A stretch of 60,482 bases of DNA from Comamonas testosteroni (GTDB lineage Bacteria > Pseudomonadota > Gammaproteobacteria > Burkholderiales > Burkholderiaceae_C). The stretch lies in contig NZ_KZ984466.1 in NCBI RefSeq assembly GCF_003569915.1, positions 1 to 60,482 on the forward strand, given 5' to 3'. A program made the translations under genes and the position numbers. Shown one piece after another: positions 8,015 to 16,525 of the stretch (positions within the stretch are counted from its first letter, which is position 1; every line of letters begins with the position of its first letter). A model generated the notes under the pieces. The model was not told where the DNA came from. It ran no database searches and saw nothing but the letters and a program-made list of their open reading frames with translations.

Positions 8015-8296
8015 GCCTGCAGCGGTTGTTTTCATGCCGCGACGACTAGAAGAAACTCGCTGCATAAGCCGCGCTTTTGCTTCTGATCGCAGCTGCGCGT
8101 AAGTAGGAAGTTGCAATTTCAATTCATGAAGCTCGTTTTGCTCTTCACGGGTAAGAAATGCAATCCCAGCCCCGCCATACAGACCAACAAATTCATCGCT
8201 GGCCAAGCGCTTGCGTTCGTCAGCAATGGCGCTCAGTTGGTCAATGCGCGTCACCACTGGGGTGAGTTCAGGGTGGTGGATTTCAAGCAGTGTCAT
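8012..8296 (-). CDS. Small unknown protein, leader-controlled
   Basis: A 94-residue protein (MTLLEIHHPELTPVVTRIDQ) with a probable helical, charged centre (EEQNELHELKLQL) and a basic C-terminus. No recognised domain. Preceded by a shortened leader that overlaps the end of the upstream gene. Confidence 0.7.
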   Translation of the reverse strand: MTLLEIHHPELTPVVTRIDQLSAIADERKRLASDEFVGLYGGAGIAFLTREEQNELHELKLQLPTYAQLRSEAKARLMQRVSSSRRGMKTTAAG

Positions 8297-8362
8297 GTCG
8301 TTCTCGCAAGAGATGGACAGACCCGCCCCGATGGAGCTGGTCCATCCGGGTGGCGTGAAAGT
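8297..8362 (-). promoter_or_regulatory. Structured 5' leader, copy 7, truncated (gene 8012-8296)
   Basis: Only the middle hairpin (GGATGGA/TCCATC with CCCG/CGGG) and the last part remain. The 5' half is replaced by the end of gene 8366-8890, so this gene probably relies on upstream transcription. Confidence 0.65.
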
Positions 8363-8365
8363 GAT

Positions 8366-8890
8366 TTAGAGGGTAGCAATCGTCAGGTACATGCATTTCT
8401 GCACATAGCCCGAATCGTCCTGATACCCTGGCCATTCTTTTGAGCAGGTGCAACTATCACCTTGAGAGGTGCAGTGGGTGCAATCGCTGCAAATGTCGTC
8501 ATCAGAGATCGACAGGTGCCCGCCAATGCATTGCACTCGCTGAAGCTCACCGATGAAGCTAAGGCGCACAAATTTTGGCTCACGAATGAGCCTTTGCGTT
8601 TCCTCGGCTGTGCTCGTGGTCCAGCTGTCGCCAGACCATGCAGAGGGGCTGATGATGCAAGCGTCATCCAGGGCGTAGATGCCTTTGGGTGAAGTCAGTT
8701 CATCGCCCTCAATCAACTCAATGTTGCACAGCTCCTCGCCATCGAGAAACAGGAAACTTTGGGTTGTAGCGTCAACAAGAGCAGCGCCAGCGCCCTCTTC
8801 CTTGAGCAATCGAATCAGTTCAGATTGAAAGCCCTCGAAAGTGGACAGGCTGTGTGCAGCTTGGGTGGCGGGAGTGGGTTGAAAGGTCAT
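8366..8890 (-). CDS. Unknown protein with Cys-rich tail
   Basis: A 174-residue protein starting MTFQPTPATQAAHSLSTFEG. The C-terminal third is Cys-rich (ICSDCTHCTSQGDSCTCSKE), suggesting a metal site, probably zinc. No known family recognised. Start fixed by the leader ending at 8891. Confidence 0.75.
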   Translation of the reverse strand: MTFQPTPATQAAHSLSTFEGFQSELIRLLKEEGAGAALVDATTQSFLFLDGEELCNIELIEGDELTSPKGIYALDDACIISPSAWSGDSWTTSTAEETQRLIREPKFVRLSFIGELQRVQCIGGHLSISDDDICSDCTHCTSQGDSCTCSKEWPGYQDDSGYVQKCMYLTIATL

Positions 8891-9007
8891 GTCATCTCCG
8901 ATTGGAAATGACGGACACCGGGCACAGAGGGCACGATGGTGCCCGTCTGGGTTTGAGGAAGGCTGGCATGGAGCCAGGTAACTGCAAAAGCAATCAACTT
9001 CATTCTA
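8891..9007 (-). promoter_or_regulatory. Structured 5' leader, copy 8 (gene 8366-8890)
   Basis: Typical copy: GCTTTTGC; CTGGCTCCATGCCAG; middle GGGCAC/GTGCCC with CAGA/TCTG; last GTCAT/ATGAC enclosing CGGAG. TAGAAT -10 at 9002-9007. Confidence 0.88.
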
Positions 9008-9050
9008 CTGGCTGGAATCGCTGATTGCCATAGCTGCAGGCCAGAAATGG

Positions 9051-9083
9051 AAAACCCCGCCAGCATTGCTGCGGCGGGGTTTT
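9051..9083 (-). terminator. Intrinsic terminator
   Basis: AAAACCCCGCC..GGCGGGGTTTT hairpin just after the gene ending at 9093. Confidence 0.85.
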
Positions 9084-9092
9084 GGTTGTGCC

Positions 9093-11096
9093 TTAAACCA
9101 AGGCTAATTGACTCAGAAGATCTGCATCAATCGGACGCACAGTAGCCGTTTCGGCTTGCGTTTGGATCACAGTTTCGGGAGTGTCCATCGGGGGCAGACA
9201 CAGAGCACCGCTTTCCACTTTTGCCAGACCCTGTGAGGGTGGCAAGAGCGACAAGCGCGGCTGCGTATCGGCCTTTTCAGACACCTCTAACGCTGTGAGT
9301 TCATCATTGGGGAAAATTCCCTTGATGGTGAGCACTTCGTTCATGGCATCCAGGAAGGCAGAGTATTCGTGAGCACCGTCTTCCCTTGTGCCCTTGTCCA
9401 GTTGGTTGACCGTATAGGACAGTGAGCTGTGAGTGCGCGAGCCGTGACGCTTCTTCTTCAATGCTTCTACAAATCCGCTTTGCAGCGTCTCTGCTTTCTC
9501 GTATTGCTTCTTGAAGTCTTTGTTGGCCATGTCCATGTTTGGCGGGAGCCATTGACGAACACGTCCAACGTACTGGTTTAGCTTTTCAATGATCCCCTCG
9601 TTGTTGGGGTAGAAATGCCAAGTCCCTATTCCAGGGTAGTACCTCACAGAGAAATACATCGTCTCCACTTTTTCACCATTCGCCAGCTTGCTGAACTCAC
9701 GGTTCAAGGTGGACTTTAGGCTCATGTGATGACGCTGTGATGTCTCTTCTTCGCTGGCTGGCCCTGCCAAGAAGGCAAACACACGATCCATATCGTTCAG
9801 CGTTGCATCGGCGTTCCAGCCAATGCTTCGGGTGCGGCTGTAATCGTTTCGTGACAGTGGCAGGATGAATCGAGATTTCTTGATTCGCATGCCAATGCCT
9901 TTGTGCTTTTGGTTGCTCTTCCAAGACTTGAAGAAGACACAGTTATCTGAGTCTCGCTCCATGATTTGATCGAACAACGACAGGCACATTTCCTGCGCGA
10001 TATCGCCCTGACTTTGCTCAAGGCCCGAAATGAAACCAAGGATGTTGGCCTGGTTGAACTCCAGCAATGAGATTGCAGCAAATTGGCTATCAACAGCCTT
10101 ACGGCCAGCGGCAGACAACTTGGAATGCAATTCAGTCGATCTGAGAACCTGTGCCCATGCTTTTTCGCGCAATGCTGCCATCGAAGATGCCAGCGAATTA
10201 CGGATGGTCACGGCCAGATCAATCTGCTGAGGTCGGGTTTCAGAACTTTGCCCCTTTGCTTGCAATTCCTCGAAGGTATGACCCAATCGAAGATCTGCAG
10301 CCATAGAGATTGCACTTGCCTCTGCTGCTACCTTGGACGCATTCACAGCCATGGTGTAGTCCAGAGTCACGCGCTCAATGAAATTCATTGGCAAGGCCAC
10401 TGAATTCAAAGAAGGCACTTCTTCATCCGATGCTGAATAGGTATCCGGCTTGAGGCTTTCCAGAATCGCGTCGATGTTCAATGCGGTTTGTGATTCCTTA
10501 TGCAGGTACACAATCGCAATCTCCACCGCCGTTTCTCGTTCTACGTCCTCGCCTAGAAACTGATCCTGCAGGTACTCCACAGACCCGTGCTTGTCGATGA
10601 GTTCAACAAGTTTCCGAGCCTCCGCTGACCTGGGGTTCCGAATGGTTTCCGCGTTCAGAATGCAGCCGATTTCACCTGCGAACAGGATGTTCCATGCATG
10701 CATTAAGTGCTTATCGCCATTGCGAAATGGAGGATTCATGACGATATGGGAGTAGCTTGCCGCACTTCGCATTTCGAGAAAATCGAATCCGACGATGACA
10801 GCGCCAGCCTCTTTGAGTCTTGAATGCATTTGCAAGTTGATCTCGCATGCATGCCAAGGTTTTTCGTGGACGAAAGAGGGGTTTGCTTTCCCTCTGATTC
10901 TAGCTGTCTCCTCCCAGCTCGCTCGGCGGGCTTTGGTCCGCTCGTCCCATGCCTCAGGAAAGTCCTGAAGGTACGGAATGACCAGATCTCCATAGCCGCC
11001 ATGCGGCTCTAGGATGAGAGTTACTTGGGTAGTGAAAAGATCCCAAACACGCTTGGCCAGGTGACGGGGTGTTGGGTAAAACTGGAACTCGTCCAT
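9093..11096 (-). CDS. DUF4942-type DNA methyltransferase-like protein
   Basis: A 667-residue protein. An N-terminal Rossmann-type methyltransferase domain is visible: SAM-binding motif ILEPHGGYGDLV (about 28-39) and catalytic motif NPPF (121-124), typical of N6-adenine or N4-cytosine methylation. The long C-terminal part (about 240-600) resembles DUF4942 domains that follow such methyltransferases on plasmids (FFKSWKSNQKHKGIG..., FSVRYYPGIGTWHFYPN). No restriction partner is adjacent, so it is an orphan, possibly protecting the element from host restriction. Start fixed by the leader. Confidence 0.8.
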   Translation of the reverse strand: MDEFQFYPTPRHLAKRVWDLFTTQVTLILEPHGGYGDLVIPYLQDFPEAWDERTKARRASWEETARIRGKANPSFVHEKPWHACEINLQMHSRLKEAGAVIVGFDFLEMRSAASYSHIVMNPPFRNGDKHLMHAWNILFAGEIGCILNAETIRNPRSAEARKLVELIDKHGSVEYLQDQFLGEDVERETAVEIAIVYLHKESQTALNIDAILESLKPDTYSASDEEVPSLNSVALPMNFIERVTLDYTMAVNASKVAAEASAISMAADLRLGHTFEELQAKGQSSETRPQQIDLAVTIRNSLASSMAALREKAWAQVLRSTELHSKLSAAGRKAVDSQFAAISLLEFNQANILGFISGLEQSQGDIAQEMCLSLFDQIMERDSDNCVFFKSWKSNQKHKGIGMRIKKSRFILPLSRNDYSRTRSIGWNADATLNDMDRVFAFLAGPASEEETSQRHHMSLKSTLNREFSKLANGEKVETMYFSVRYYPGIGTWHFYPNNEGIIEKLNQYVGRVRQWLPPNMDMANKDFKKQYEKAETLQSGFVEALKKKRHGSRTHSSLSYTVNQLDKGTREDGAHEYSAFLDAMNEVLTIKGIFPNDELTALEVSEKADTQPRLSLLPPSQGLAKVESGALCLPPMDTPETVIQTQAETATVRPIDADLLSQLALV

Positions 11097-11217
11097 GAGG
11101 GTTCTCCGATACGGAAAACGGGAACCCACCCTTGCAGGATGAATTCCCGCTTGGGTTGAAAAAAGTAAGGCTGGCACAGGGCCAGATATCAGCACGAGGC
11201 AGATGATCCCAAGTGTA
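11097..11217 (-). promoter_or_regulatory. Structured 5' leader, copy 9 (methyltransferase gene)
   Basis: Last hairpin GGGTTC/GAACCC (11099-11104 with 11122-11127) enclosing CGGAG; middle GCGGGA/TCCTGC; first CTGGC-cctgt-GCCAG. TACACT -10 at 11212-11217. Confidence 0.85.
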
Positions 11218-11267
11218 GCGATGACGCCCTTCTACTTCAATGGGATAACGCTCGCGGGCATAAAAGA

Positions 11268-11306
11268 ACACCCCACCAGCTTGCGCTGATGAGGTGTCTT
11301 GTTTGT
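11268..11306 (-). terminator. Intrinsic terminator
   Basis: ACACC..GGTGT hairpin with T-rich flanks on the minus strand, just after the gene ending at 11316. Confidence 0.6.
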
Positions 11307-11315
11307 GTAGGTGAA

Positions 11316-12800
11316 TTAAAAAAGCATCGCTTGTGCCAACTCTTGAATCCCAGTGATGGGCTTCAGCAGTGTCACTTGCTTGTCTTCTTCGGCTTCAACC
11401 TTGCTGATCACAACGTCGTTGATCGAACCGTTTTTCATGTTCAACAACGTTTTTGCAAGCAGCTCTGCTACAGCCTTGAATGGCGCAGGCGTGATGCTCT
11501 GGCCAAGCAATTCATGGGCACAGGTTGTAGACAAGCCTGCAGCCATTGCCGGTGGAATTCCCTTCGCTCGCGCATGCTCGTTTTTGGTAAGCAGACGCAG
11601 AAGTTTCGGGTTGTGAGGGTGCTGCAATTTGGGTTCAGTGCTACGATTTTTGGAGTAGCCTTTCCCAATTGTGCCTAGCTTTGTTGCATCTTCAGTCAGA
11701 ATCTGCATGGCAAATCCCTTTCCTTCCGCAGCATCGCGTTCGGCCTTTGCAAACAGGTAGTCCATGGTTGACCAGCTCGTGTCGTCCATTGGAACTGGGT
11801 CAAGAATTTCACCGAGAGTCGGTGCCCCAACATGGGGGACAACGAGATCGTCAAAGGTAAAGCTCATGCCCTTGGTTACGGCAATCATGCAAAGTCTTGA
11901 GCGGTGCTCTAGCGTGCCCCACTCTCCGCTGTGAACCATCGTCTCGTGGACTTCGTAACCGAAATCACGCAACTGGTTTCGCAGGATGTGCATGGAGGCC
12001 GTGGATTTGTATGGAGGGACATTTTCGAGACAGATCATGGCTGGATTGATACGTGCAACAACCGCCAGAAATGCAACGACTAGGTGCCCGACCAATGGGT
12101 GCTCTTCCGCGCAGCTCGTGCCATTTTTGGCCCGACCAGACACGGAGCTTGCTTCACATGGAAGGCCAGCCTCAAGCAGGGTGACGTGCGGCAGTGCGCC
12201 CATCACTTCCTGATCAAAAGCCAGTTCCTGCAAAGGTGCTGCCAGGTGGATCGTTTTGTCGTTCCACGCTGGATTTACACGACCGGCATGCTCAAGAAGA
12301 TCTTCACGAATATCCAGTGCAAAGTCGAGTGTGGAATTCACACCGCCACGCGCCAAACCTTCATGAATTGCTCGGGACAGAACACCACCGCCATGACTCA
12401 AAGAGCCGATGGTGATGGGGGCACCAGAAGTCATCAATTCTTGGACTCGTTCAAGGCGTTCTTTCGTTCGCTTTTCGGACTCCACAGATTCAATGGTGAT
12501 CTCGCCATTGCGCACGAGAACTCGGATGTGATCCAGGCCCGCGAACATGGCCAGCACCTCAGCACTGTTGATGTCGATGACTGGCTCAAACGCATCGTCC
12601 CTGGCCTTTCGGCTGACGATCCGGTCGCCAAAAGGGTCAATACGAAGAGTTACGCGCAAGCGCTCTGCATCCTTGATGGTTGCAAATCGCGTTTGTGGGT
12701 GAAAACCTGCGCTTGCAGGAAGTCGGCCTTGCAGCCACACACGAGGACATCCACGATTGGAGCCAAGTTTGCGGATAGAAACGGCATTGATCTTAGACAT
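11316..12800 (-). CDS. C5-cytosine DNA methyltransferase (Dcm family)
   Basis: A 494-residue protein with the ordered C5-methyltransferase motifs: SAM-binding ITIGSLSHGGGVLS (129-142, replacing the usual DLFAG), catalytic AGLPCEASS (Cys215), CLENV (257-261) and EHRSR (298-302, equivalent of QxRxR). The N-terminal 120 residues carry an unrecognised extension. Orphan: no endonuclease nearby. It presumably methylates cytosine in element or host DNA; target unknown. The ATG at 12800 follows the conserved leader. Confidence 0.85.
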   Translation of the reverse strand: MSKINAVSIRKLGSNRGCPRVWLQGRLPASAGFHPQTRFATIKDAERLRVTLRIDPFGDRIVSRKARDDAFEPVIDINSAEVLAMFAGLDHIRVLVRNGEITIESVESEKRTKERLERVQELMTSGAPITIGSLSHGGGVLSRAIHEGLARGGVNSTLDFALDIREDLLEHAGRVNPAWNDKTIHLAAPLQELAFDQEVMGALPHVTLLEAGLPCEASSVSGRAKNGTSCAEEHPLVGHLVVAFLAVVARINPAMICLENVPPYKSTASMHILRNQLRDFGYEVHETMVHSGEWGTLEHRSRLCMIAVTKGMSFTFDDLVVPHVGAPTLGEILDPVPMDDTSWSTMDYLFAKAERDAAEGKGFAMQILTEDATKLGTIGKGYSKNRSTEPKLQHPHNPKLLRLLTKNEHARAKGIPPAMAAGLSTTCAHELLGQSITPAPFKAVAELLAKTLLNMKNGSINDVVISKVEAEEDKQVTLLKPITGIQELAQAMLF

Positions 12801-12909
12801 GGGGGACTCCATCAAGGAAGGAGTCAAGCCACGCACCCTGAAGGGCTGGTGGCCCGACAGGGTTAAGTAAAGAAAGGACTGGGCTAGCCAGCAATCGACC
12901 CAGAGGGTA
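12801..12909 (-). promoter_or_regulatory. Structured 5' leader, copy 10 (C5-methyltransferase gene)
   Basis: Last hairpin GACTCC/GGAGTC, whose 3' arm is the Shine-Dalgarno itself; middle CCCTG/CAGGG with GGGC/GCCC. TACCCT -10 candidate at 12904-12909. Confidence 0.8.
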
Positions 12910-12918
12910 GATATCTCG

Positions 12919-13629
12919 TTATACCAGGCTTTGCCTTTTTCTGGCCATCTCATACCAAGGCAATATGTGCCTCTTAGCTGCTGGCGCTGCTAGAGCCTGA
13001 AATTCTTCGCTCACGAGCGCACGCATTGTTCCCTCAAGGCCCGCGATCATGACAAGAGGCCCTTTGTAGTGCTGGGGGCGTGTCACATCGGCCTTCCCTA
13101 CCAATAGCGATGACACCTGCACGAATGGGCCAAAGCTCTTCATGCATTCATGCAAAGCAATCATCCGTAGTGCGGCCAACTCTGTGGGCGTTGCGCGGTA
13201 GTCATGGCCAGGTTCAAAAGTAACTTCCGCACCGTGGCACGCTTCTCTGATCTGCATGTTTTGAGCGATGCATTTACCAGCACGCTCATGCACTGCGAAA
13301 CCAGTGATCTTGTAATCCATATGCTCAATATCAGTGACATTGCCTGTCATATTCAGCCTCTCACTGCCATGACGAGAAACAAAATAGACTTCAGTTGATT
13401 GGTCGGCTTTCTTTAGATAGTCCGTAATAGCGTGGCGCTGACCAGTGTGTACACCCACGAATTGCAGATGTGTTGTGTCTGCGCCGATGCAATAGATCGC
13501 ACGAGATCCTGCCGACTCATAGAACTTGGCATGCTCTACGTCCCGAGCAATAGCACGCGACTTGGCCGACTCTGAAAGCAGGCTTGAATTTCTGATCAAC
13601 GATGAAATCTGTCCACTGATAATCCGCAT
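12919..13629 (-). CDS. Unknown protein, paralogue of 14170-15000
   Basis: A 236-residue protein. SRAIYCIGADTTHLQFVGVH aligns with ARAIWVITPNGTHLNFIGHH of the protein at 14170-15000, and VTFEPGHDYRATPTELAALR with VHYEPGLAFTGSPSQLVALG, so the two are diverged duplicates. Family unknown. Unlike its paralogue it has no recognisable leader. Confidence 0.7.
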   Translation of the reverse strand: MRIISGQISSLIRNSSLLSESAKSRAIARDVEHAKFYESAGSRAIYCIGADTTHLQFVGVHTGQRHAITDYLKKADQSTEVYFVSRHGSERLNMTGNVTDIEHMDYKITGFAVHERAGKCIAQNMQIREACHGAEVTFEPGHDYRATPTELAALRMIALHECMKSFGPFVQVSSLLVGKADVTRPQHYKGPLVMIAGLEGTMRALVSEEFQALAAPAAKRHILPWYEMARKRQSLV

Positions 13630-14116
13630 GTCTTCTCACTTCTCGGCCTTCCCCGGTTTCATTTCGTCAGGCCAGTTGGTTTATTGACTCGTTGCACTCG
13701 CAAGCATGCAACGGACTTTTTTTTGCGCGGCAGCGCTTGTGGCTCATCGACCTGCAGATTAGTTTTTCTGCTTTGAACTGAGGTCGAGGCTGGTGATGGG
13801 GAAAGTGACCACGGCGAATGCGATTGCAGTGCCTGGCAGGTGTATGTGCGAAAGAAGCTCCGAGGGCTGCTTGATCTCGTGGTCTGCAGTGCAAGGCGTC
13901 CTGCAGGCTGCACGATTGGCAGTGAATTCGGTACTGATGTGGAGCTATTGGGGGGACAGTTTTCGCGTTGAGAGGCGGAAACAGAATTGATGCGCGCTTG
14001 ATTGGTTGATGTCACCAATAGCGGCTGATTTCAGCTGAAGCTGAGAGGGTTTATGTGCACTGCTAAGAAGCAACGCGTGAAGTGAAATTGTTTGTGTTGG
14101 GTGGCAATTGCCTTGT
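13630..14116. other. No confident gene
   Basis: About 490 bp. Open frames on both strands here are rich in Ser, Pro and Arg and look accidental. A plus-strand stretch around 13800-13970 reads WQVYVRKKLRGLLDLVV but lacks a start codon. No leader and no promoter of either family was seen. Confidence 0.4.
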
Positions 14117-14146
14117 CTCCTCCCCCGGCATATGCCGGGGGAGGAG
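14117..14146. repeat. 30-bp perfect palindrome
   Basis: CTCCTCCCCCGGCAT is followed directly by its exact reverse complement, with no loop. It lies 24 bp beyond the stop of the gene at 14170. No T-run follows on either strand, so it is not a normal intrinsic terminator; a protein-binding site or a cruciform is possible. Confidence 0.85.
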
Positions 14147-14169
14147 CGTGATGCAGCTTTACTCAAGGT

Positions 14170-15000
14170 TCACTGAGTAGGGCACAGTTCATTCTGTGCG
14201 ACCAAGAAGCGAGCATCTTTTAAAGAAATGACCTTAGAACCAATCGGTGACGAAATCCGTGCGTTGTGGGACTCAAATGGAGTCGCGTTGGGCAGGGTAC
14301 ACCAGCAGTTACGTCGCTGGTTGTAGAAGCCTTTGGCTTCATTTTCAAATTCAGCAGGGCTGAAAATCACTGACTTGGTTTGGTCATCTGGTTTGCATTG
14401 CACTTTTACCAGTCCTGTTTCGGTCCAGAGCGCATCACCCACGGTGATACGTTCAACGGCCACAAACAGCGTTTGCACCTCCTCAATGGAGGCCTGGATA
14501 GCAATGTTGCCTAGGGCAACCAGTTGGGAGGGTGAGCCTGTGAAGGCTAATCCGGGTTCATAGTGGACGGTCGTTCGTCGTCTGCAGCTATTTCCGGTTG
14601 GGGTGATTCGCATATAGGCAATCGTGTTGCCTAGCGAGTCGGTGACTTCAGCACCGTTATTGATATGGAAGTCCAATTTCTTGGCTTCTTCCACGGCTTG
14701 AGCTGCAGTGATGCGCTTGATGCCCGTGGGAGCTAGACTAAAAATGTCTATGTTTGCGTATCCGCAGTGAACTGATGCGGTAACTTCTTCTGCTTGGCGC
14801 AGGTGATGGCCAATGAAGTTCAGGTGGGTTCCATTTGGAGTAATTACCCAAATGGCGCGTGCTTTGGCAGACCAATTGCATTTCAGACTCTCCAAGTCAC
14901 GCTTGTAGAAGTCATCTTTGTACGACTGCAAAAGGGGATAGCCAGGGGCTTCCACAATCGCTGCCATAGCTGCAAAGATTTGCTGAGCAGTGATAAACAT
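14170..15000 (-). CDS. Unknown protein, leader-controlled
   Basis: A 276-residue protein (MFITAQQIFAAMAAIVEAPG) related to the protein at 12919-13629 over most of its length. No recognised domain. Start fixed by the leader ending at 15001. Confidence 0.75.
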   Translation of the reverse strand: MFITAQQIFAAMAAIVEAPGYPLLQSYKDDFYKRDLESLKCNWSAKARAIWVITPNGTHLNFIGHHLRQAEEVTASVHCGYANIDIFSLAPTGIKRITAAQAVEEAKKLDFHINNGAEVTDSLGNTIAYMRITPTGNSCRRRTTVHYEPGLAFTGSPSQLVALGNIAIQASIEEVQTLFVAVERITVGDALWTETGLVKVQCKPDDQTKSVIFSPAEFENEAKGFYNQRRNCWCTLPNATPFESHNARISSPIGSKVISLKDARFLVAQNELCPTQ

Positions 15001-15105
15001 GTCGGTTCCTCAGGGGGATAAGGAGCCAACCACCACAGGGAGGCCCCGTGGGTTTTAAGTAAAGGTTGTACAAGACAACATATCTGCCGAGGCAAGATGT
15101 GACGG
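15001..15105 (-). promoter_or_regulatory. Structured 5' leader, copy 11 (gene 14170-15000)
   Basis: First hairpin GTTGT-cttg-ACAAC replaces the usual CTGGC/GCCAG, a compensatory change. Middle CCAC/GTGG with GGG/CCC. Upstream hairpin TGCCTCGGCA. Confidence 0.75.
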
Positions 15106-15382
15106 ACTGTACACCCGTTTTTGGACGTTGGCAACATGACTGGCAAAAATTGCTGAGAGTCCAATTGATGAAGTTGGACCCGACAGGCACACGCCCTACG
15201 TCTTCCCTTTGCCCTTAAGCCTGACCGGGTTTAAATCAATTTAAAATTGTCTCGTGTTTTTGTACAAATTTGCTAAACTTGTCTGACAATGAATTGAAGC
15301 TTTATTGTTTCTTATTGTGATGGGTTAACAATGAATATGCTTCAGGTTTCTAAAACATATAATTAATTTCAGCCGTGCAAGT

Positions 15383-16447
15383 ATGGGATTCTCAGTGAAT
15401 ACAGATGAGGGTAAATCTAAGAACGATGTGCGGAGCTTTACTCCAAAACCCCCTCCGAAGCCTTTGTATCTTGTAGAGCAAGAGGCTGCGGACTTCAGAA
15501 AACTGAAAACTCTCGTAGAGAAGTCCTGGAATGGTCGTGAGGGACGAGCATTTGCTTTGTTTATTGATTACTTGCGTATGCTCCGCGTTGACGACTATGC
15601 GCGAATCGATGCAGACTTCTTTAATGCTCTGCGCATGAACGTAATTCAGACTTATTTTGAAGGAACGATTAGCAAGCAGACTTTGTATTCACTCTGTTAT
15701 GGGGTTGATGCATTCATTGACTCGAAATTTGATTCTGGCCTCACTCCTCTTTTTTACGACGAGGAGATTTACGACATCATTATGGAAAGGGAAAAGTTCG
15801 CTCGCTTTGATGCGGATTCTTTTCAAGATGCGCTTGAAGAGCTGCGTACAAAAGATCTTTATACCGAAGTTGCCTTGCTGGAGGTCGTCCGTTACTTGGG
15901 TCTTACACTCAAGGAGGCGATGTTCATCAATCCTTCCTTGTCGTTGGACTATGCCCGCGCACATGGGCACATCGTTATTCGTAACCAGGATTCGCAGTAT
16001 TCGCGCCGCATTCCAGTTTGGAATGAAGAGCAAAGCATTGCTCTGATTCATTTGGCGACGAACAGGCTAAAAGCTGACCCAGACGAAAACTACCGGCATA
16101 AAAAATACGCCTATATTTTTTCGCCTGTCACTCAAATTCATAAAATACTTTCAAACAACAACTTATCTCTTTACTCTCTTCGCAGGGCGTACTTTGAAGA
16201 TGAATATTATAGTACTGCATATACAGATTTCACCCCAGATGAAATAAGTCAGCACGCTTACAACACTTCTCTTAAGATGGGCCATTCTTACTTCTTTGAT
16301 GAAGCTTTTTTATTTAAGCAGTCACTTGAGGAAAAAAAGATTGTTACCGCTCACGCTATTCTTGAGCGGCATCCAGCTAAGTTGAGTTTGCCAGACCCAA
16401 TCCGGGATTACATCCAGAATTACAGGAATCGACCCCGCCCTGAGTAG
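15383..16447 (+). CDS. Recombinase-fold-like protein, degenerate
   Basis: A 354-residue protein. VVRYLGLTLKEAMFINPS resembles the first catalytic box of tyrosine recombinases without its Arg, and LSLYSLRRAYFEDEY the second box (H-x-x-R) with Tyr in place of His. No convincing LGH-x-x-Y box follows. It probably has the recombinase fold without activity. AT-rich, probably regulatory, DNA of about 200 bp lies upstream. It lies 78 bp before the intact large recombinase gene at 16526, on the same strand. Confidence 0.5.
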   Translation: MGFSVNTDEGKSKNDVRSFTPKPPPKPLYLVEQEAADFRKLKTLVEKSWNGREGRAFALFIDYLRMLRVDDYARIDADFFNALRMNVIQTYFEGTISKQTLYSLCYGVDAFIDSKFDSGLTPLFYDEEIYDIIMEREKFARFDADSFQDALEELRTKDLYTEVALLEVVRYLGLTLKEAMFINPSLSLDYARAHGHIVIRNQDSQYSRRIPVWNEEQSIALIHLATNRLKADPDENYRHKKYAYIFSPVTQIHKILSNNNLSLYSLRRAYFEDEYYSTAYTDFTPDEISQHAYNTSLKMGHSYFFDEAFLFKQSLEEKKIVTAHAILERHPAKLSLPDPIRDYIQNYRNRPRPE

Positions 16448-16479
16448 GTTTGTCGATTAAAACCTCATTGGTTTTCAAC

Positions 16480-16507
16480 TTGCGTCAAATAAGGTTTCGT
16501 GTAATCT
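16480..16507 (+). promoter_or_regulatory. TTGCGYCAAA-type promoter (recombinase 16526)
   Basis: TTGCGT (16480-16485) followed by CAAAT, 16-bp spacer, TAATCT (16502-16507). Member of the shared promoter family described in the findings. Confidence 0.7.
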
Positions 16508-16525
16508 ATTTGCAGATTACTGGAA

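Noticed and set aside
12084..12866. 260-codon plus-strand open frame
   Set aside because: Lies antisense to the C5-cytosine methyltransferase gene, whose motifs are unmistakable.
13659..14018. Minus-strand open frame of 119 codons
   Set aside because: Ser/Pro/Arg-rich composition, no Shine-Dalgarno or leader, and overlaps comparable frames on the other strand.
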